Of a DNA stretch of 64,000 bases, positions 19,896 through 28,309 are shown piece after piece. Position numbers and translations under genes: made by a program. The notes under the pieces are model-generated. The model had not been told where the DNA came from and ran no database searches. It worked only from the letters and a program-made list of their open reading frames with translations. The stretch spans positions 822,568 to 886,567 of the forward strand of contig NZ_JACHZX010000002.1 of the NCBI RefSeq assembly GCF_014193845.1, in the 5' to 3' direction. Position 1 is the first letter of the stretch, and each line of letters starts with the position of its first letter. The stretch is from Sphingomonas sp. BK345. GTDB lineage: Bacteria > Pseudomonadota > Alphaproteobacteria > Sphingomonadales > Sphingomonadaceae.

Positions 19896-20574
19896 CTGAG
19901 GCCTCGACGAGAAGGGAGAAGGGATTGCCGTTGCGCTGACGGACGAGCTCTACCGTCCAGCGCGCTCGGCCGACGCCAGGGGCGGGCAGCCGTTCGGACG
20001 GTGCACAGGCGATCCGCCAGCGCGTCGTCGCCGCCGACAGCTCGGACAGGGGACAGACACCCTGTCGCCGCCACCGGCGCGACAGGAAGGCGGGGGTGCT
20101 GCCCGCGTCAGCGGCGAGCTGGAGCCGGCGGCTCGCGGTCATGTCGGCGCGACGGACCTCGCCGACCACGGCGGCGAGCGCGCCGTGCCGCAGGCCATCC
20201 TCCATCAGCGCCAGCACGTCCTTGTCCTCACGTCCTTCGGCAAAGAGAATGCGCCCGGGCGGCAGTCCTGCCTGCTCGAGCCCCGGCGCGTAGAGGTCGA
20301 ACCGGCTCACCACCCACAGCACGCGGGTGTCGGCCGCCGCTGCCAGGCGCGCGGTGATGCCCGCGATGAAGAGCGTCGCTGCGGCGTCGTCGCTGAGCGA
20401 CGGGGCTGCGGGCGCGATGTCGTGCAGGGCGGCACCATCCAGCCCATGGTCGGCCAGCCGGCGGTCGATCTCGGACAAGGCAAAGGGGATGGCTGCCACC
20501 TGTCGCGGGCGCACATCGGCAACGCTCTCGCGGAGGCGTGTCACAATTTCGGAGGGGGACGCGGCGGCAGACAT
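19813..20574 (-). CDS. imuA: ImuA, RecA-like mutasome subunit
   Basis: A 253-residue protein in the ImuA position of the mutasome operon. It has a RecA/SulA-like core with IPFALSEIDRRLADHGLDGA near the N-terminus and RVLWVVSRFDLYAPGLEQAG in the middle; the Walker A loop is degenerate, as usual for ImuA. It bridges ImuB and RecA. First gene of the operon, starting 21 bases downstream of a perfect LexA box (20595-20609) on the minus strand. The C-terminus is alanine-rich and overlaps imuB by 83 bases. Confidence 0.9.
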   Translation of the reverse strand: MSAAASPSEIVTRLRESVADVRPRQVAAIPFALSEIDRRLADHGLDGAALHDIAPAAPSLSDDAAATLFIAGITARLAAAADTRVLWVVSRFDLYAPGLEQAGLPPGRILFAEGREDKDVLALMEDGLRHGALAAVVGEVRRADMTASRRLQLAADAGSTPAFLSRRWRRQGVCPLSELSAATTRWRIACAPSERLPAPGVGRARWTVELVRQRNGNPFSLLVEASDDTGRLALPAGAQHRAAPAAGATARAA

Positions 20575-20594
20575 CAGGCGGAATCGACTCTCGT

Positions 20595-20609
20595 GTTCCG
20601 CATATGTTC
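20595..20609. promoter_or_regulatory. LexA (SOS) box upstream of imuA
   Basis: The sequence reads GTTC-CGCATAT-GTTC, a perfect match to the alphaproteobacterial LexA box GTTC-N7-GTTC. It ends 21 bases from the imuA start on the minus strand and 155 bases from the TraR-like gene on the plus strand, so it most likely represses the imuA-imuB-dnaE2 transcript. Direct repeat half-sites, spacing and location all agree. Confidence 0.9.
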
Positions 20610-20763
20610 CGCATGGCGGCGACCTCGGTCAAGCCACGGAGCGCAAAAGAATCTGGCCGGGATCAGCCGGCACGGCGGTCTGCTGGCGCCGCCCAGCAGC
20701 GGAAAGGCTGAATTCAGCGCCTGCTTACCTTATTTCGGGTGAAAATTGAAGACGGAGCAGGTG

Positions 20764-21027
20764 ATGGCGGGCGGTTGGACGCGGGACGGTGCCGTCCAGG
20801 ATCAGATCGACGACTCGGTCGCGGATGCCATCCTCGCCGCCCGATCCGGCATGCCGACTGGCGAAAGTGAAACCCACTGTGTTGAATGCGGCGAGCCGAT
20901 CCCTGAGCGTCGTCGGATTGTCCTCCCGGGCGTTCGCACGTGCGTCGCATGTCAGTCGCTTCGCGATGCCAAGCCGAAGGCGTCCGCCATCGATCGGCGG
21001 GGAAGCAAGGACAGCCAGCTGCGTTGA
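20764..21027 (+). CDS. DksA/TraR-family zinc-finger protein
   Basis: An 87-residue C4 zinc-finger protein of the small TraR/YbiI group. The finger is HCVECGEPIPE followed by GVRTCVACQSL (C-x2-C ... C-x2-C), with an N-terminal helix DGAVQDQIDDSVADAILAAR. Small TraR proteins bind the RNA polymerase secondary channel and mimic DksA plus ppGpp; they are often carried by conjugative elements and phages. I use the ATG at 20764, which has GGAGCAGG upstream; an in-frame ATG at 20746 adds six residues. It diverges from imuA; a 12-bp palindrome GCTGAATTCAGC lies at 20707-20718 in the shared gap. Confidence 0.88.
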   Translation: MAGGWTRDGAVQDQIDDSVADAILAARSGMPTGESETHCVECGEPIPERRRIVLPGVRTCVACQSLRDAKPKASAIDRRGSKDSQLR

Positions 21028-21165
21028 TCAAGCGCACTGGGATGCAGATCATAGTCGAGCAGTTGCCGGCCGGTTCTGCTTCAGGCCAGTCTAGGCGTCG
21101 GGGAACTTCGCTCCAACCCTTGCGCTCGAGCAGTTGGTGTCGAAGCTTCCACGAAAGGGAAGATC

Positions 21166-21480
21166 ATGGCCGAAGCAAGCTGGGGTGATGCAGCGTCGCC
21201 CGAAATCGACTGGCGGATGAGCGCCGCGCTCGAGAACGTCCCGCGCGGCCTGGACGAGCTGGTCGAAGTCACAAGCCTGGAAAAGGCGGTGCGCGCATGG
21301 CTCGACCTCGATCCTTGTCATGAAGAGGACGCGATTCTGATCCCGCAACGCCCGCTGATCGTCGATGGAGTTTCCATGATCGAGGTGCGGGGCGACAATA
21401 TCGGCTCGCTCGCTTTGGAGTTGCCCGACGCGAAGCAGGTCGACCCTGCCTCACGCCCTGAGCCCGACGATGCGGGTTAG
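21166..21480 (+). CDS. Hypothetical protein, 104 residues
   Basis: A small acidic protein starting MAEASWGDAASPEIDWRMSA behind a purine-rich GGGAAG ribosome site. It has a central amphipathic helix (LEKAVRAWLDLDP) and a strand-rich C-terminal half (IEVRGDNIGSLALELPD). No family recognised. It is convergent with the AlkB-like gene, overlapping its stop by four bases. The start signals and codon use favour a true gene. Confidence 0.65.
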   Translation: MAEASWGDAASPEIDWRMSAALENVPRGLDELVEVTSLEKAVRAWLDLDPCHEEDAILIPQRPLIVDGVSMIEVRGDNIGSLALELPDAKQVDPASRPEPDDAG

Positions 21481-22046
21481 GACGATCGCGCGCGCAGGCT
21501 GCGGAACGTGATCGACCAGCGCGTTCGGTCCATCTCGGCGATGCTGTGTTCCCAGTCATGGCGCGCCGCGCCGCTGAGGTGATAGGCGCCGCGAGGCGGT
21601 AGCGGCACGCCGACGCGCTCGAAGCGCGTGCCGACCCGGCGGCGGAAGCGCATCGTCGCCGGTGCGCCCAGCGACAGCCCGACCACATGCTCAAACGCCG
21701 GGCGGTCACGATGCCAGCCGATGCCCGCGCCGGGATCGTAGCGGATCAGCAGGGCCTGGACGAGATCGTCGACCGGCAGCCGGGCAAAGGCGGCCGCGCG
21801 ATCACGGATCGGCAGCAGCCAGTCGGGTAGCGGCTCGCCGCGCTCCAGCCTTCCCGCATCGAAGTCGTAGCGCCAGCCATAGGAGCTGGTCAGCCGCTTG
21901 CCGGTCCAGCCCTGGAAGCGGAACGGCGCCAGCGCCGTCGCGTCGATCGCCGCAATCAGCATCCGCTCCTCGGCCTCGCTGACGAGATCGTCCTGCGACG
22001 CGAGCCCGGGCAGCGCGGGGGTATAGAACAGGTCCGCCATAGCCAT
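21477..22046 (-). CDS. alkB: AlkB-like 2-oxoglutarate/Fe(II) dioxygenase
   Basis: A 189-residue dioxygenase of the AlkB repair family, which removes alkyl groups from DNA or RNA bases by oxidation. The iron ligands are visible as H-x-D in GIGWHRDRPAF and the distal histidine in HDWEHSIAEM; the 2-oxoglutarate-binding arginines follow in RWSITFRSLR. The start at 22046 overlaps the DUF763 stop (TGATG); an ATG at 22040 is also possible. Third gene of the dinB-DUF763-alkB cassette, so probably SOS-controlled through the box at 24459. Confidence 0.92.
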   Translation of the reverse strand: MAMADLFYTPALPGLASQDDLVSEAEERMLIAAIDATALAPFRFQGWTGKRLTSSYGWRYDFDAGRLERGEPLPDWLLPIRDRAAAFARLPVDDLVQALLIRYDPGAGIGWHRDRPAFEHVVGLSLGAPATMRFRRRVGTRFERVGVPLPPRGAYHLSGAARHDWEHSIAEMDRTRWSITFRSLRARSS

Positions 22047-23311
22047 CAGGCGGCGCTCTCGTCGGCGTGTACCGGTCCCGGCGGCTCCCAGCCGAACACG
22101 CTGCGACCCCCGAATGCGTGCGAGAGGCCGCGCTCCTCCGCGATCAGCGCTTCGACCGATGGGCCGGTCGCGTTGGCTTCCAGCCGTCTCGCCTGCTGGT
22201 CGAGGCGCCGGATCGCCGCCTGCTTCTCGTCCTGGCCAAGCTTCGCGGCCGCGACCGCTTCCTTCATGACCGCGATCGTCCGGTCGTAGACGCGGGTCGG
22301 GACGGGGTAGTGATGACGGTCCTTGCCGCCATGGGCGAGGCTGAAGCGGGCAGGGTCGCTGAACCGACACGGTGTGCCATGAACCACTTCCGCCACCATC
22401 GCGAGCGAACGGAGGGTTCGGGCGCCGATGCCGGGCACCAGCAGCAGTTCGGCGAAGTCCTCAGGTCCACGATCGGCGGCCGCGGCGAGCGCACCATGCA
22501 GGCGACGCTCGACCACGTCCTCGGCCCGGACCTCATGATGGTCGGGCATGACGAGGTGCGGCAGCATCGCCTGCGCGGCCGGCGCCGGTGCCTTGCCGCG
22601 GGCGGGTTCGAGCCGGCCAAGCTCGCGGACGATGCCATCGGGTCCCGCGTCCCGGAGCAGATCGAGCTGGCGTTCGCGCGAGGCGGCGGCGCGCCGGTCG
22701 GTCAGGTTGACGATCTGACCCTGATGGGCGCCCTCGACCGCGGCATGGGGCGCGTCGACGAAGCTCTCCAGTCCCTCGGAGAGCCAGTGATAGCGGCGCG
22801 CCTGCTTCCGGCCGTCGTTCATGCCCTGCTGCACCACCACCCAGCGACCGTCGTCAGCGACGATGAAGCCGTGGAGATAGAGGTCGAACCCATCCTGCAC
22901 CGCGGCGCTGTCTACCTTCGCGACCAGCCGACTGGAACGCGCGAGCGCATCGCCATCGAGGCCGACGCGCTCTCCCACCGCGACAAGCTCTGCCGGGGTC
23001 GCGCGGCTGTGCCGCCCGCGACCGCCGCAGACGTGCAGGCCGAGCTCGCTCGAGAGAGGGGCAAGGCCGCGTTTGAGGGCGCCGAGCACGCTCGTCGTGA
23101 TCCCCGACGAGTGCCAGTCCATGCCCATCACCGCGCCGAACGACTGGAACCAGAAGGGGTGGGCGAGACGACGCAGCAGTTCGTCCCGGCCATATTCGAG
23201 CACGATCGCTTGCGCGATCACCGCGCCGAGCCGGGTCATGCGCTGGCCAAGCCAGGCGGGTACGCGCCCGCCATGGAGCGGTAGATCGGCGCTCCCCGAC
23301 CGCCGGCCCAT
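22046..23311 (-). CDS. DUF763 family protein with helix-hairpin-helix motif
   Basis: A 421-residue protein of the DUF763 family, which is known from archaea and scattered bacteria but has no established activity. It has a glycine-rich N-terminal half (SADLPLHGGRVPAWLGQRMT, GLHVCGGRGRHSRATPAELV) and, near residue 300, LLLVPGIGARTLRSLAM, a helix-hairpin-helix DNA-binding motif. Its start overlaps the dinB stop and its stop overlaps the alkB start, both as TGATG, so the three proteins are made from one message. The context points to DNA damage tolerance or repair. Confidence 0.88.
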   Translation of the reverse strand: MGRRSGSADLPLHGGRVPAWLGQRMTRLGAVIAQAIVLEYGRDELLRRLAHPFWFQSFGAVMGMDWHSSGITTSVLGALKRGLAPLSSELGLHVCGGRGRHSRATPAELVAVGERVGLDGDALARSSRLVAKVDSAAVQDGFDLYLHGFIVADDGRWVVVQQGMNDGRKQARRYHWLSEGLESFVDAPHAAVEGAHQGQIVNLTDRRAAASRERQLDLLRDAGPDGIVRELGRLEPARGKAPAPAAQAMLPHLVMPDHHEVRAEDVVERRLHGALAAAADRGPEDFAELLLVPGIGARTLRSLAMVAEVVHGTPCRFSDPARFSLAHGGKDRHHYPVPTRVYDRTIAVMKEAVAAAKLGQDEKQAAIRRLDQQARRLEANATGPSVEALIAEERGLSHAFGGRSVFGWEPPGPVHADESAA

Positions 23312-24435
23312 CAGCGAGCCTCCACCATCATCGAAGTGCCGCGTGAGTCCGGTCCCGCGCTGAATAGGGGCAGGGCCGGCCCGTCGCCACGCACGGGTGC
23401 CTCGAAGTTGGAGACGGTCACCCCGACCAAGCGGATGCCCGTTCCGGGCGGGTAGATCGAGCGGACGAGGTCAAGGCTTGTACGGTGAAGCTGATCCCGA
23501 TCGGTCACCGCACCTGCATGGCTGCGGCTGCGGGTGATCTGGCGGAAGTCTTGGAACTTGATCTTGACGGTGACCGTGCGCCCAAAGGCCTGGGTCTTTT
23601 CGCACCAGCCCCAGACATCGTCCGCCATGCGCAGCACGCCGGCCTCGATTTCGGCCGGTTCGGTCAGGTCGCGATCGAACGTGGTCTCCGAGCCCGACGA
23701 CTTGCGGGCGCGGTTCGGGTTGACCGGGCGATGATCCTCGCCGCGGGCGATCGCATGGTACCAGCCGGCCGAACTGCCGAAGTGCTCTTCGAGGAAGGCG
23801 AGCGGCTTAGCGCGGAGGTCGGCACCGGTCTCAATGCCGAGCCGCTTCATCTTGGCCGCAGTCACCGGTCCGACGCCGTGGAAGCGTGCGACAGGCAATG
23901 TCTCGACCCAGGCCGCGCCCATGTCGGGTGTGACGGCGAATTGGCCGTTGGGCTTGCGGTGGTCCGAGGCGAGCTTGGCCAGGAACTTGTTGTAGCTGAT
24001 GCCGGCCGACGCAGTCAGGCCGGTCTCCTCGAGGATGCGCGCGCGGATGGCCTTGGCGGTAGCCCAGGCCGTCGGCAGCCCGGCACGGTTGCCGGTCACA
24101 TCGAGATAGGCCTCGTCGAGCGACAGCGGCTGGATGAGGTCGGCGTAGTCGGCGAAGATCGCATGGATCTGACGCGAGACGGCCTTGTAGACGTCGAAGC
24201 GCGGCGGCACGAAGACGAGGTCGGGACAACGCCGAAGTGCCGTGACCGAGGGCAGGGCTGAGCGCACGCCGAATGCTCGCGCCTCGTAGCTGGCCGCCGC
24301 GACGACGCCGCGCGCTGCGGCATAGCCGACCGCGACCGGCCGTCCGCGCAGGGCCGGATCGTCGCGCTGCTCCACGGACGCAAAAAAGGCATCCATGTCG
24401 ACATGGATGATCTTGCGAGTCGAACGGCCTTCCAT
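23311..24435 (-). CDS. dinB: DNA polymerase IV (DinB), Y family
   Basis: A 374-residue translesion polymerase. Catalytic acidic residues are intact: HVDMDAFFASVEQ near residue 12 and PLSLDEAYLDVTG near residue 105. The helix-hairpin-helix thumb (FHGVGPVTAAKMKRLGI) and little finger (ARKSSGSETTFDRDL) follow. A true DinB, in contrast with the inactive ImuB in the same window. The LexA box at 24459-24473 lies 24 bases upstream. It is the first gene of a three-gene coupled cassette with DUF763 and alkB. Confidence 0.95.
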   Translation of the reverse strand: MEGRSTRKIIHVDMDAFFASVEQRDDPALRGRPVAVGYAAARGVVAAASYEARAFGVRSALPSVTALRRCPDLVFVPPRFDVYKAVSRQIHAIFADYADLIQPLSLDEAYLDVTGNRAGLPTAWATAKAIRARILEETGLTASAGISYNKFLAKLASDHRKPNGQFAVTPDMGAAWVETLPVARFHGVGPVTAAKMKRLGIETGADLRAKPLAFLEEHFGSSAGWYHAIARGEDHRPVNPNRARKSSGSETTFDRDLTEPAEIEAGVLRMADDVWGWCEKTQAFGRTVTVKIKFQDFRQITRSRSHAGAVTDRDQLHRTSLDLVRSIYPPGTGIRLVGVTVSNFEAPVRGDGPALPLFSAGPDSRGTSMMVEAR

Positions 24436-24458
24436 CGCCGGGCAGCTTAGCAGCGCGC

Positions 24459-24473
24459 GAACGAACGAGGAAC
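24459..24473. promoter_or_regulatory. LexA (SOS) box upstream of dinB
   Basis: GAAC-GAACGAG-GAAC on the plus strand, which is GTTC-N7-GTTC when read toward dinB. It lies 24 bases upstream of the dinB start and 115 bases upstream of the divergent glutaredoxin gene. A perfect alphaproteobacterial LexA box; a third GAAC within the spacer gives a short alternative register. Confidence 0.88.
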
Positions 24474-24587
24474 ATGTGATCTGCGGCGCCGCTTAAGGAT
24501 CATTCTATTCCTGAGTGACGGAACGGCACCAGCAACGCTTCGCTATACGAATATTGCGGGCTTCCGGTCCGCCAGGGAGTGCCGCAC

Positions 24588-24833
24588 ATGGCCGACGAGA
24601 ATGTAGCGATCCTGTACCGCATGATCCTGCCGGACCACACCTGTCCATTCGGCGTACGCGCCAAGGAGATGCTGGAAGAGGCGGGCTTCGAGGTAGACGA
24701 CCGCATCCTGTCCTCGCGCGAGGAGGTGGATGCCTTCGAGGAGGAACAGGGCGTTGATACGACGCCGCAGGTGTTCATCGATGGCGAGCGCATTGGCGGG
24801 AGCGACGATCTCGAACGGTATCTCGCGGCATGA
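24588..24833 (+). CDS. Glutaredoxin-like protein
   Basis: An 81-residue thioredoxin-fold protein. The active site is DHTCPFGVRAKEML, with a single catalytic cysteine (C-P-F-G), followed by the cis-proline segment VDTTPQVFIDGERIGGSDDL that binds glutathione. It would reduce mixed disulfides or act as a monothiol glutaredoxin. The ATG at 24588 has AGGGAG 8 bases upstream and was preferred over a GTG at 24579. Its stop overlaps the TspO gene (ATGA). Confidence 0.88.
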   Translation: MADENVAILYRMILPDHTCPFGVRAKEMLEEAGFEVDDRILSSREEVDAFEEEQGVDTTPQVFIDGERIGGSDDLERYLAA

Positions 24834-25369
24834 GCCGGGCGGCGGTTCGCGACGGGAAGGCCGGCCTCTCACCTATGGCCGCTGCTTCGATCGTGGCGGC
24901 CGCGATGGGGGTCAGCGCGCTGCTCGGACGTCGCAACGCGCCTGGCCCATCCCACCCGAACATCCGGCGCTGGTACAAGCGGCTCGACAAGCCTGCCTTC
25001 ACGCCGCCCGATCCCGTGTTCGGTGCGGTCTGGCCGATCGTGGCGAGCGGGCTGGCGATCGGCGGCTATCGACTGCTCCGCCGACGGCCCAGCGATGGTC
25101 GCAACCTGGGCCTGGCGCTGTGGCTGCTCAACACCGGCATGATCGGTGGCTGGACCGAGCTTTTCTTCCGCAAGCGTGAGCTGGGCGCCAGCGCGCTCGC
25201 ATCCGGTGCCATGATCGCAACGGGAGCGGGCTATGTCGCCGTAGCCGCGAAAGTCGATCGACCGGCGGCGGCGCTCGGCCTGCCCTTCGTGGCCTGGCTC
25301 GGCTTTGCGACCCTGCTTGCCGAGCAGGTGTGGCAGCGCAACCCAGATCCGAACGCCCCCGTGTCCTGA
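24830..25369 (+). CDS. TspO/MBR family membrane protein
   Basis: A 179-residue tryptophan-rich sensory protein with about five membrane helices. The family signature is WYKRLDKPAFTPPDPVFGAV followed by WPIVASGLAIG and later WTELFFRKRELG. Bacterial TspO binds porphyrins and other tetrapyrroles and links to oxidative and light stress. The N-terminus is about 35 residues longer than the core. It overlaps the glutaredoxin gene by 4 bases, so the two are co-expressed. Confidence 0.88.
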   Translation: MSRAAVRDGKAGLSPMAAASIVAAAMGVSALLGRRNAPGPSHPNIRRWYKRLDKPAFTPPDPVFGAVWPIVASGLAIGGYRLLRRRPSDGRNLGLALWLLNTGMIGGWTELFFRKRELGASALASGAMIATGAGYVAVAAKVDRPAAALGLPFVAWLGFATLLAEQVWQRNPDPNAPVS

Positions 25370-25428
25370 CCAGGGCTTCGCGTGCTCACCCGGTCGCGTC
25401 TGGCGTCGTCGGACGCTAGGTGGAGCCG

Positions 25429-26421
25429 ATGCCGCGCAACCGCTACTATCAGGGACCGCCCACCGACCATTTCGACGGCGTCCGCTTCTTCAACCCGGGT
25501 CAGCCATCGACCGATCGCGGCCTCACCGCCATGCTGCGCTGGAAGCTGGCTGGCGGTGCCGCCAAGTGGCCGGTCTCGGTGCCGGTCACCCCGGCCAAGC
25601 CGGAGTCGCGGGTCGCAGGCCTCCGGATCATCATGGTCGGGCATGCCTCGCTGCTGATCCAGGCGGCGGGCAGGAACATCCTCACTGATCCGGTCTGGTC
25701 CGAGCGCGCCAGTCCCGTCGCCTTCGCCGGACCCAAGCGGGTGACCGCGCCCGGGATCGCGTTCGAGGACCTGCCGCCGATCGATGCCGTGCTCATCAGC
25801 CACTGCCACTATGACCACCTCGATGTCGCGACGCTGCGCCGGCTTCAGGCGGATCATGCGCCGCTGATGGCCATGCCGCTTGGCAATGATGCCATCGTCC
25901 GCGCTGCTGTTCCCGAGGCACGCTGCATCGTCGGCGACTGGTGGGACCGGATGCCGCTTTGCGAGGGGGTCGCGACCACGCTGACCCCGGCCTGCCATTG
26001 GGCGAACCGCTGGCCGACCGACGTGCGCATGGCCTTGTGGGCAGGGCATCATCTGACCACACCCGCCGGCTCGGTCTGGTTTGCGGGTGATACGGGCTAC
26101 GGTGAGGGCGTGATCTTCAGGGAAATGCGCGAGCGACTCGGCGCGCCGGACGTGGCGCTGATTCCGATCGGCGCCTACGAGCCGCGCTGGTTCATGAGCG
26201 CGCAGCACGTCAACCCGGCGGAGGCGGTCCGCATCTTCAGGGACATGAATGCCGGCCAGGCGCTCGGCATTCACTGGGGCACGTTCCAGCTCACCGACGA
26301 GGCGCGCGACGCACCGCGTCTGGCGCTCGCCTCCGCACTGTCGGCAGCAGGGTTGCCACCACGGCGCTTCGTGGCGGCGCAGCCCGGCACCGTCCACGAT
26401 TTCGAGCGCGCGGGCGGTTAG
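25429..26421 (+). CDS. MBL-fold metallohydrolase (RomA/NAPE-PLD-like)
   Basis: A 330-residue metallo-beta-lactamase-fold enzyme. Zinc ligands: HCHYDHLD (H-x-H-x-D-H), the later aspartate in WFAGDTGYGEG and a histidine in GIHWGTFQL. The pattern and length suit the RomA/NAPE-phospholipase-D-like branch, which cleaves phosphodiesters. Start: ATG at 25429 with AGGTGGAG before it; a GTG at 25420 would add three residues. It ends in a 4-base overlap with the convergent aldo/keto reductase gene. Confidence 0.88.
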   Translation: MPRNRYYQGPPTDHFDGVRFFNPGQPSTDRGLTAMLRWKLAGGAAKWPVSVPVTPAKPESRVAGLRIIMVGHASLLIQAAGRNILTDPVWSERASPVAFAGPKRVTAPGIAFEDLPPIDAVLISHCHYDHLDVATLRRLQADHAPLMAMPLGNDAIVRAAVPEARCIVGDWWDRMPLCEGVATTLTPACHWANRWPTDVRMALWAGHHLTTPAGSVWFAGDTGYGEGVIFREMRERLGAPDVALIPIGAYEPRWFMSAQHVNPAEAVRIFRDMNAGQALGIHWGTFQLTDEARDAPRLALASALSAAGLPPRRFVAAQPGTVHDFERAGG

Positions 26422-27248
26422 AGCATTTCCAGCGGCACGGGCCCGCGCGGCCGCGGGAAGATGTCGTCCAGCCGCGCGAGATCGGTTCCGGAGAGGTCCA
26501 GGTCCGCCGCCGCGCGGTTCTCGCGAACGTGGGCCGCCGATCCTGCCTTGGGAATGGCGACGGTCCCATCGCGCGCCAGCAGCCAGGCAAGCGCCACCTG
26601 CGCTGGCGTGACGCCACGCTCACGCGCGATGACGGCGAGCCCGCGATGGGCAAGCAGGCGTCCCTGCTCGACGGGACTGTAGGCCATCACCGGCACGCGT
26701 CGCTCGGCAAGCCAGGGGATCAGGTCGTGCTCGGGCCCGCGACGGGTCAGATTGTAGAGGATCTGGTCGGTCTGGCATCGCTCACCACCGGCGGCAACCA
26801 GCTCTTCCATGTCCTTGGCATCGAGATTGCTGACGCCCCACCGGACGATCTTGCCGGCCGCGACCAGTCGCTCCATCGCCTCGACGGTCTCGGCCAGCGG
26901 CACGCTCCCGCGCCAGTGCAGCAGATAGAGGTCGAGCCGGTCGGTGCCCAGCCGCTCGAGGCTCGCCTCGCACGCGCGCGGCAGCCGCTTGGCGGAGGCA
27001 TTCTGCGGATAAGCCTTGCTGACGAGAAAGACGCGGTCGCGCATGCCGGCGATCGCCTCGCCGACGAGGCGCTCGGACTCGCCGTCGGCGTACATCTCGG
27101 CCGTGTCGATCAGGGTGAGGCCGAGCTCGACGCCTTCGCGCAGCGCGGCAATCTCTTGGCCGCGGCGGCTCGGATCCTCGGCCATCATCCAGGTGCCTTG
27201 ACCCAGTGCGGGGACGGTCGTGCCGTCGGGGAAGCGGATCGTCTTCAT
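26418..27248 (-). CDS. Aldo/keto reductase
   Basis: A 276-residue NADPH-dependent TIM-barrel oxidoreductase. The catalytic tetrad is visible: D and Y in LIDTAEMYADGES, K in FLVSKAYPQN and H in LYLLHWRGSV. The late IPKAGSAAHVREN is the cofactor phosphate loop. Starts at MKTIRFPDG; an extension to 27266 adds six residues without family support. It diverges from the deaminase gene at 27321 with a 72-bp gap. Confidence 0.92.
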   Translation of the reverse strand: MKTIRFPDGTTVPALGQGTWMMAEDPSRRGQEIAALREGVELGLTLIDTAEMYADGESERLVGEAIAGMRDRVFLVSKAYPQNASAKRLPRACEASLERLGTDRLDLYLLHWRGSVPLAETVEAMERLVAAGKIVRWGVSNLDAKDMEELVAAGGERCQTDQILYNLTRRGPEHDLIPWLAERRVPVMAYSPVEQGRLLAHRGLAVIARERGVTPAQVALAWLLARDGTVAIPKAGSAAHVRENRAAADLDLSGTDLARLDDIFPRPRGPVPLEML

Positions 27249-27320
27249 GGACGCACAACGTGCCACCCGGCCTGTCGGACCATCTGCCGCCGCCCGACGC
27301 TGGGGGGAACGGAGGTATCG

Positions 27321-27812
27321 ATGAACGAGGATGACGAGCGCTGGATGCGCCGGGCGATCGAGATCGCCCGCTCAAAGGGCTCGGACCCGTCTACCTCGCC
27401 GCTCGGCTCGGTAATTGTCCTCGACGGCCGCGAGATCGCAGGCGAGCGCAACCAGACCCAGGAACTGCCCGACGCCACCGCGCATGCCGAGATGATGGCG
27501 ATCCGCCGCGCCTGCGAGGACACGGGCGAGCTCGAGCTGCGCGGAGCGACGCTCTACTCGACGCTCCAGCCCTGCGGCATGTGCACCATGGCTTCGATCT
27601 GGTCGAAGGTGGGCCGCGTCGTCTACGGCGCCGGGCGCGAGGACGTGCACCCGATGTATTTCGAGGCGCGGCATGTCGACACGCTGTCCTTCATCGCGGA
27701 CGCCTATCGCGACGATATCGTGATTGAGGGCGGGTGCCTCCGCGAGGAGTGCGCCGGCCTCTATTACCCACCCGACGCGGACCTGCCGCGAGACGAGCAG
27801 GCGAACCTGTGA
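27321..27812 (+). CDS. Nucleoside/cytidine deaminase family protein
   Basis: A 163-residue zinc deaminase. Ligands are the histidine of TAHAEMMAIRRAC, with the catalytic glutamate next to it, and the cysteines of QPCGMCTMAS (P-C-x2-C). Similar proteins deaminate guanine, cytosine or related compounds, or act as tRNA-type deaminases; the exact base cannot be told. GGAGG is placed well before the ATG at 27321. Its stop overlaps the cupin gene (GTGA), making a three-gene coupled string. Confidence 0.9.
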   Translation: MNEDDERWMRRAIEIARSKGSDPSTSPLGSVIVLDGREIAGERNQTQELPDATAHAEMMAIRRACEDTGELELRGATLYSTLQPCGMCTMASIWSKVGRVVYGAGREDVHPMYFEARHVDTLSFIADAYRDDIVIEGGCLREECAGLYYPPDADLPRDEQANL

Positions 27813-28309
27813 GCGAGCCCGACACCTTGATGCTGCGCCCGAACGGCTGGGTGCCCAACAATTCCGCGCTGCCGGTGCTGGTCTATCGCGGCGTCGTGCC
27901 GTTCGGCGACCCGGATGCGATCGAGGCGATGCTGCGTCGGAACGACTGGCGTCCGGACTGGCGCGACGGCGTCTATCCCTACCACCACTACCACTCGACG
28001 GCGCACGAAGCATTGGTCTGCACCAACGGGTCGGCCGAGCTGATGCTGGGCGGCGAGGGCGGCCGGCAGGTGCGGATCGAGGCGGGCGATCTTCTGGTTC
28101 TGCCGGCGGGCACCGGGCATTGCCGGAACAGGGCCAGCGACGACTTCCTGTTGGTGGGCGCCTACCCGGAAGGACAGGATTGGGATGTCTGCCGCCAGGC
28201 GGCAGACACGGCAACGCTCGCGCGTATCGCCGCCGTGCCGCTGCCGCAGGCCGACCCGGTCGAGGGCAACAAAGGTCCGCTCACGCGGCTGTGGAGCAAC
28301 AAGGCATGA
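27809..28309 (+). CDS. Cupin-domain protein
   Basis: A 166-residue cupin beta-barrel protein. The metal-site pattern appears as YPYHHYHSTAHEALVC and, in the second motif, AGDLLVLPAGTGHC. It probably binds a metal and acts as an enzyme or sensor; the ligand is unknown. A GTG start at 27809 overlaps the deaminase stop and the end overlaps the helix-hairpin-helix gene (ATGA), so it is translated with both. Confidence 0.88.
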   Translation: MSEPDTLMLRPNGWVPNNSALPVLVYRGVVPFGDPDAIEAMLRRNDWRPDWRDGVYPYHHYHSTAHEALVCTNGSAELMLGGEGGRQVRIEAGDLLVLPAGTGHCRNRASDDFLLVGAYPEGQDWDVCRQAADTATLARIAAVPLPQADPVEGNKGPLTRLWSNKA

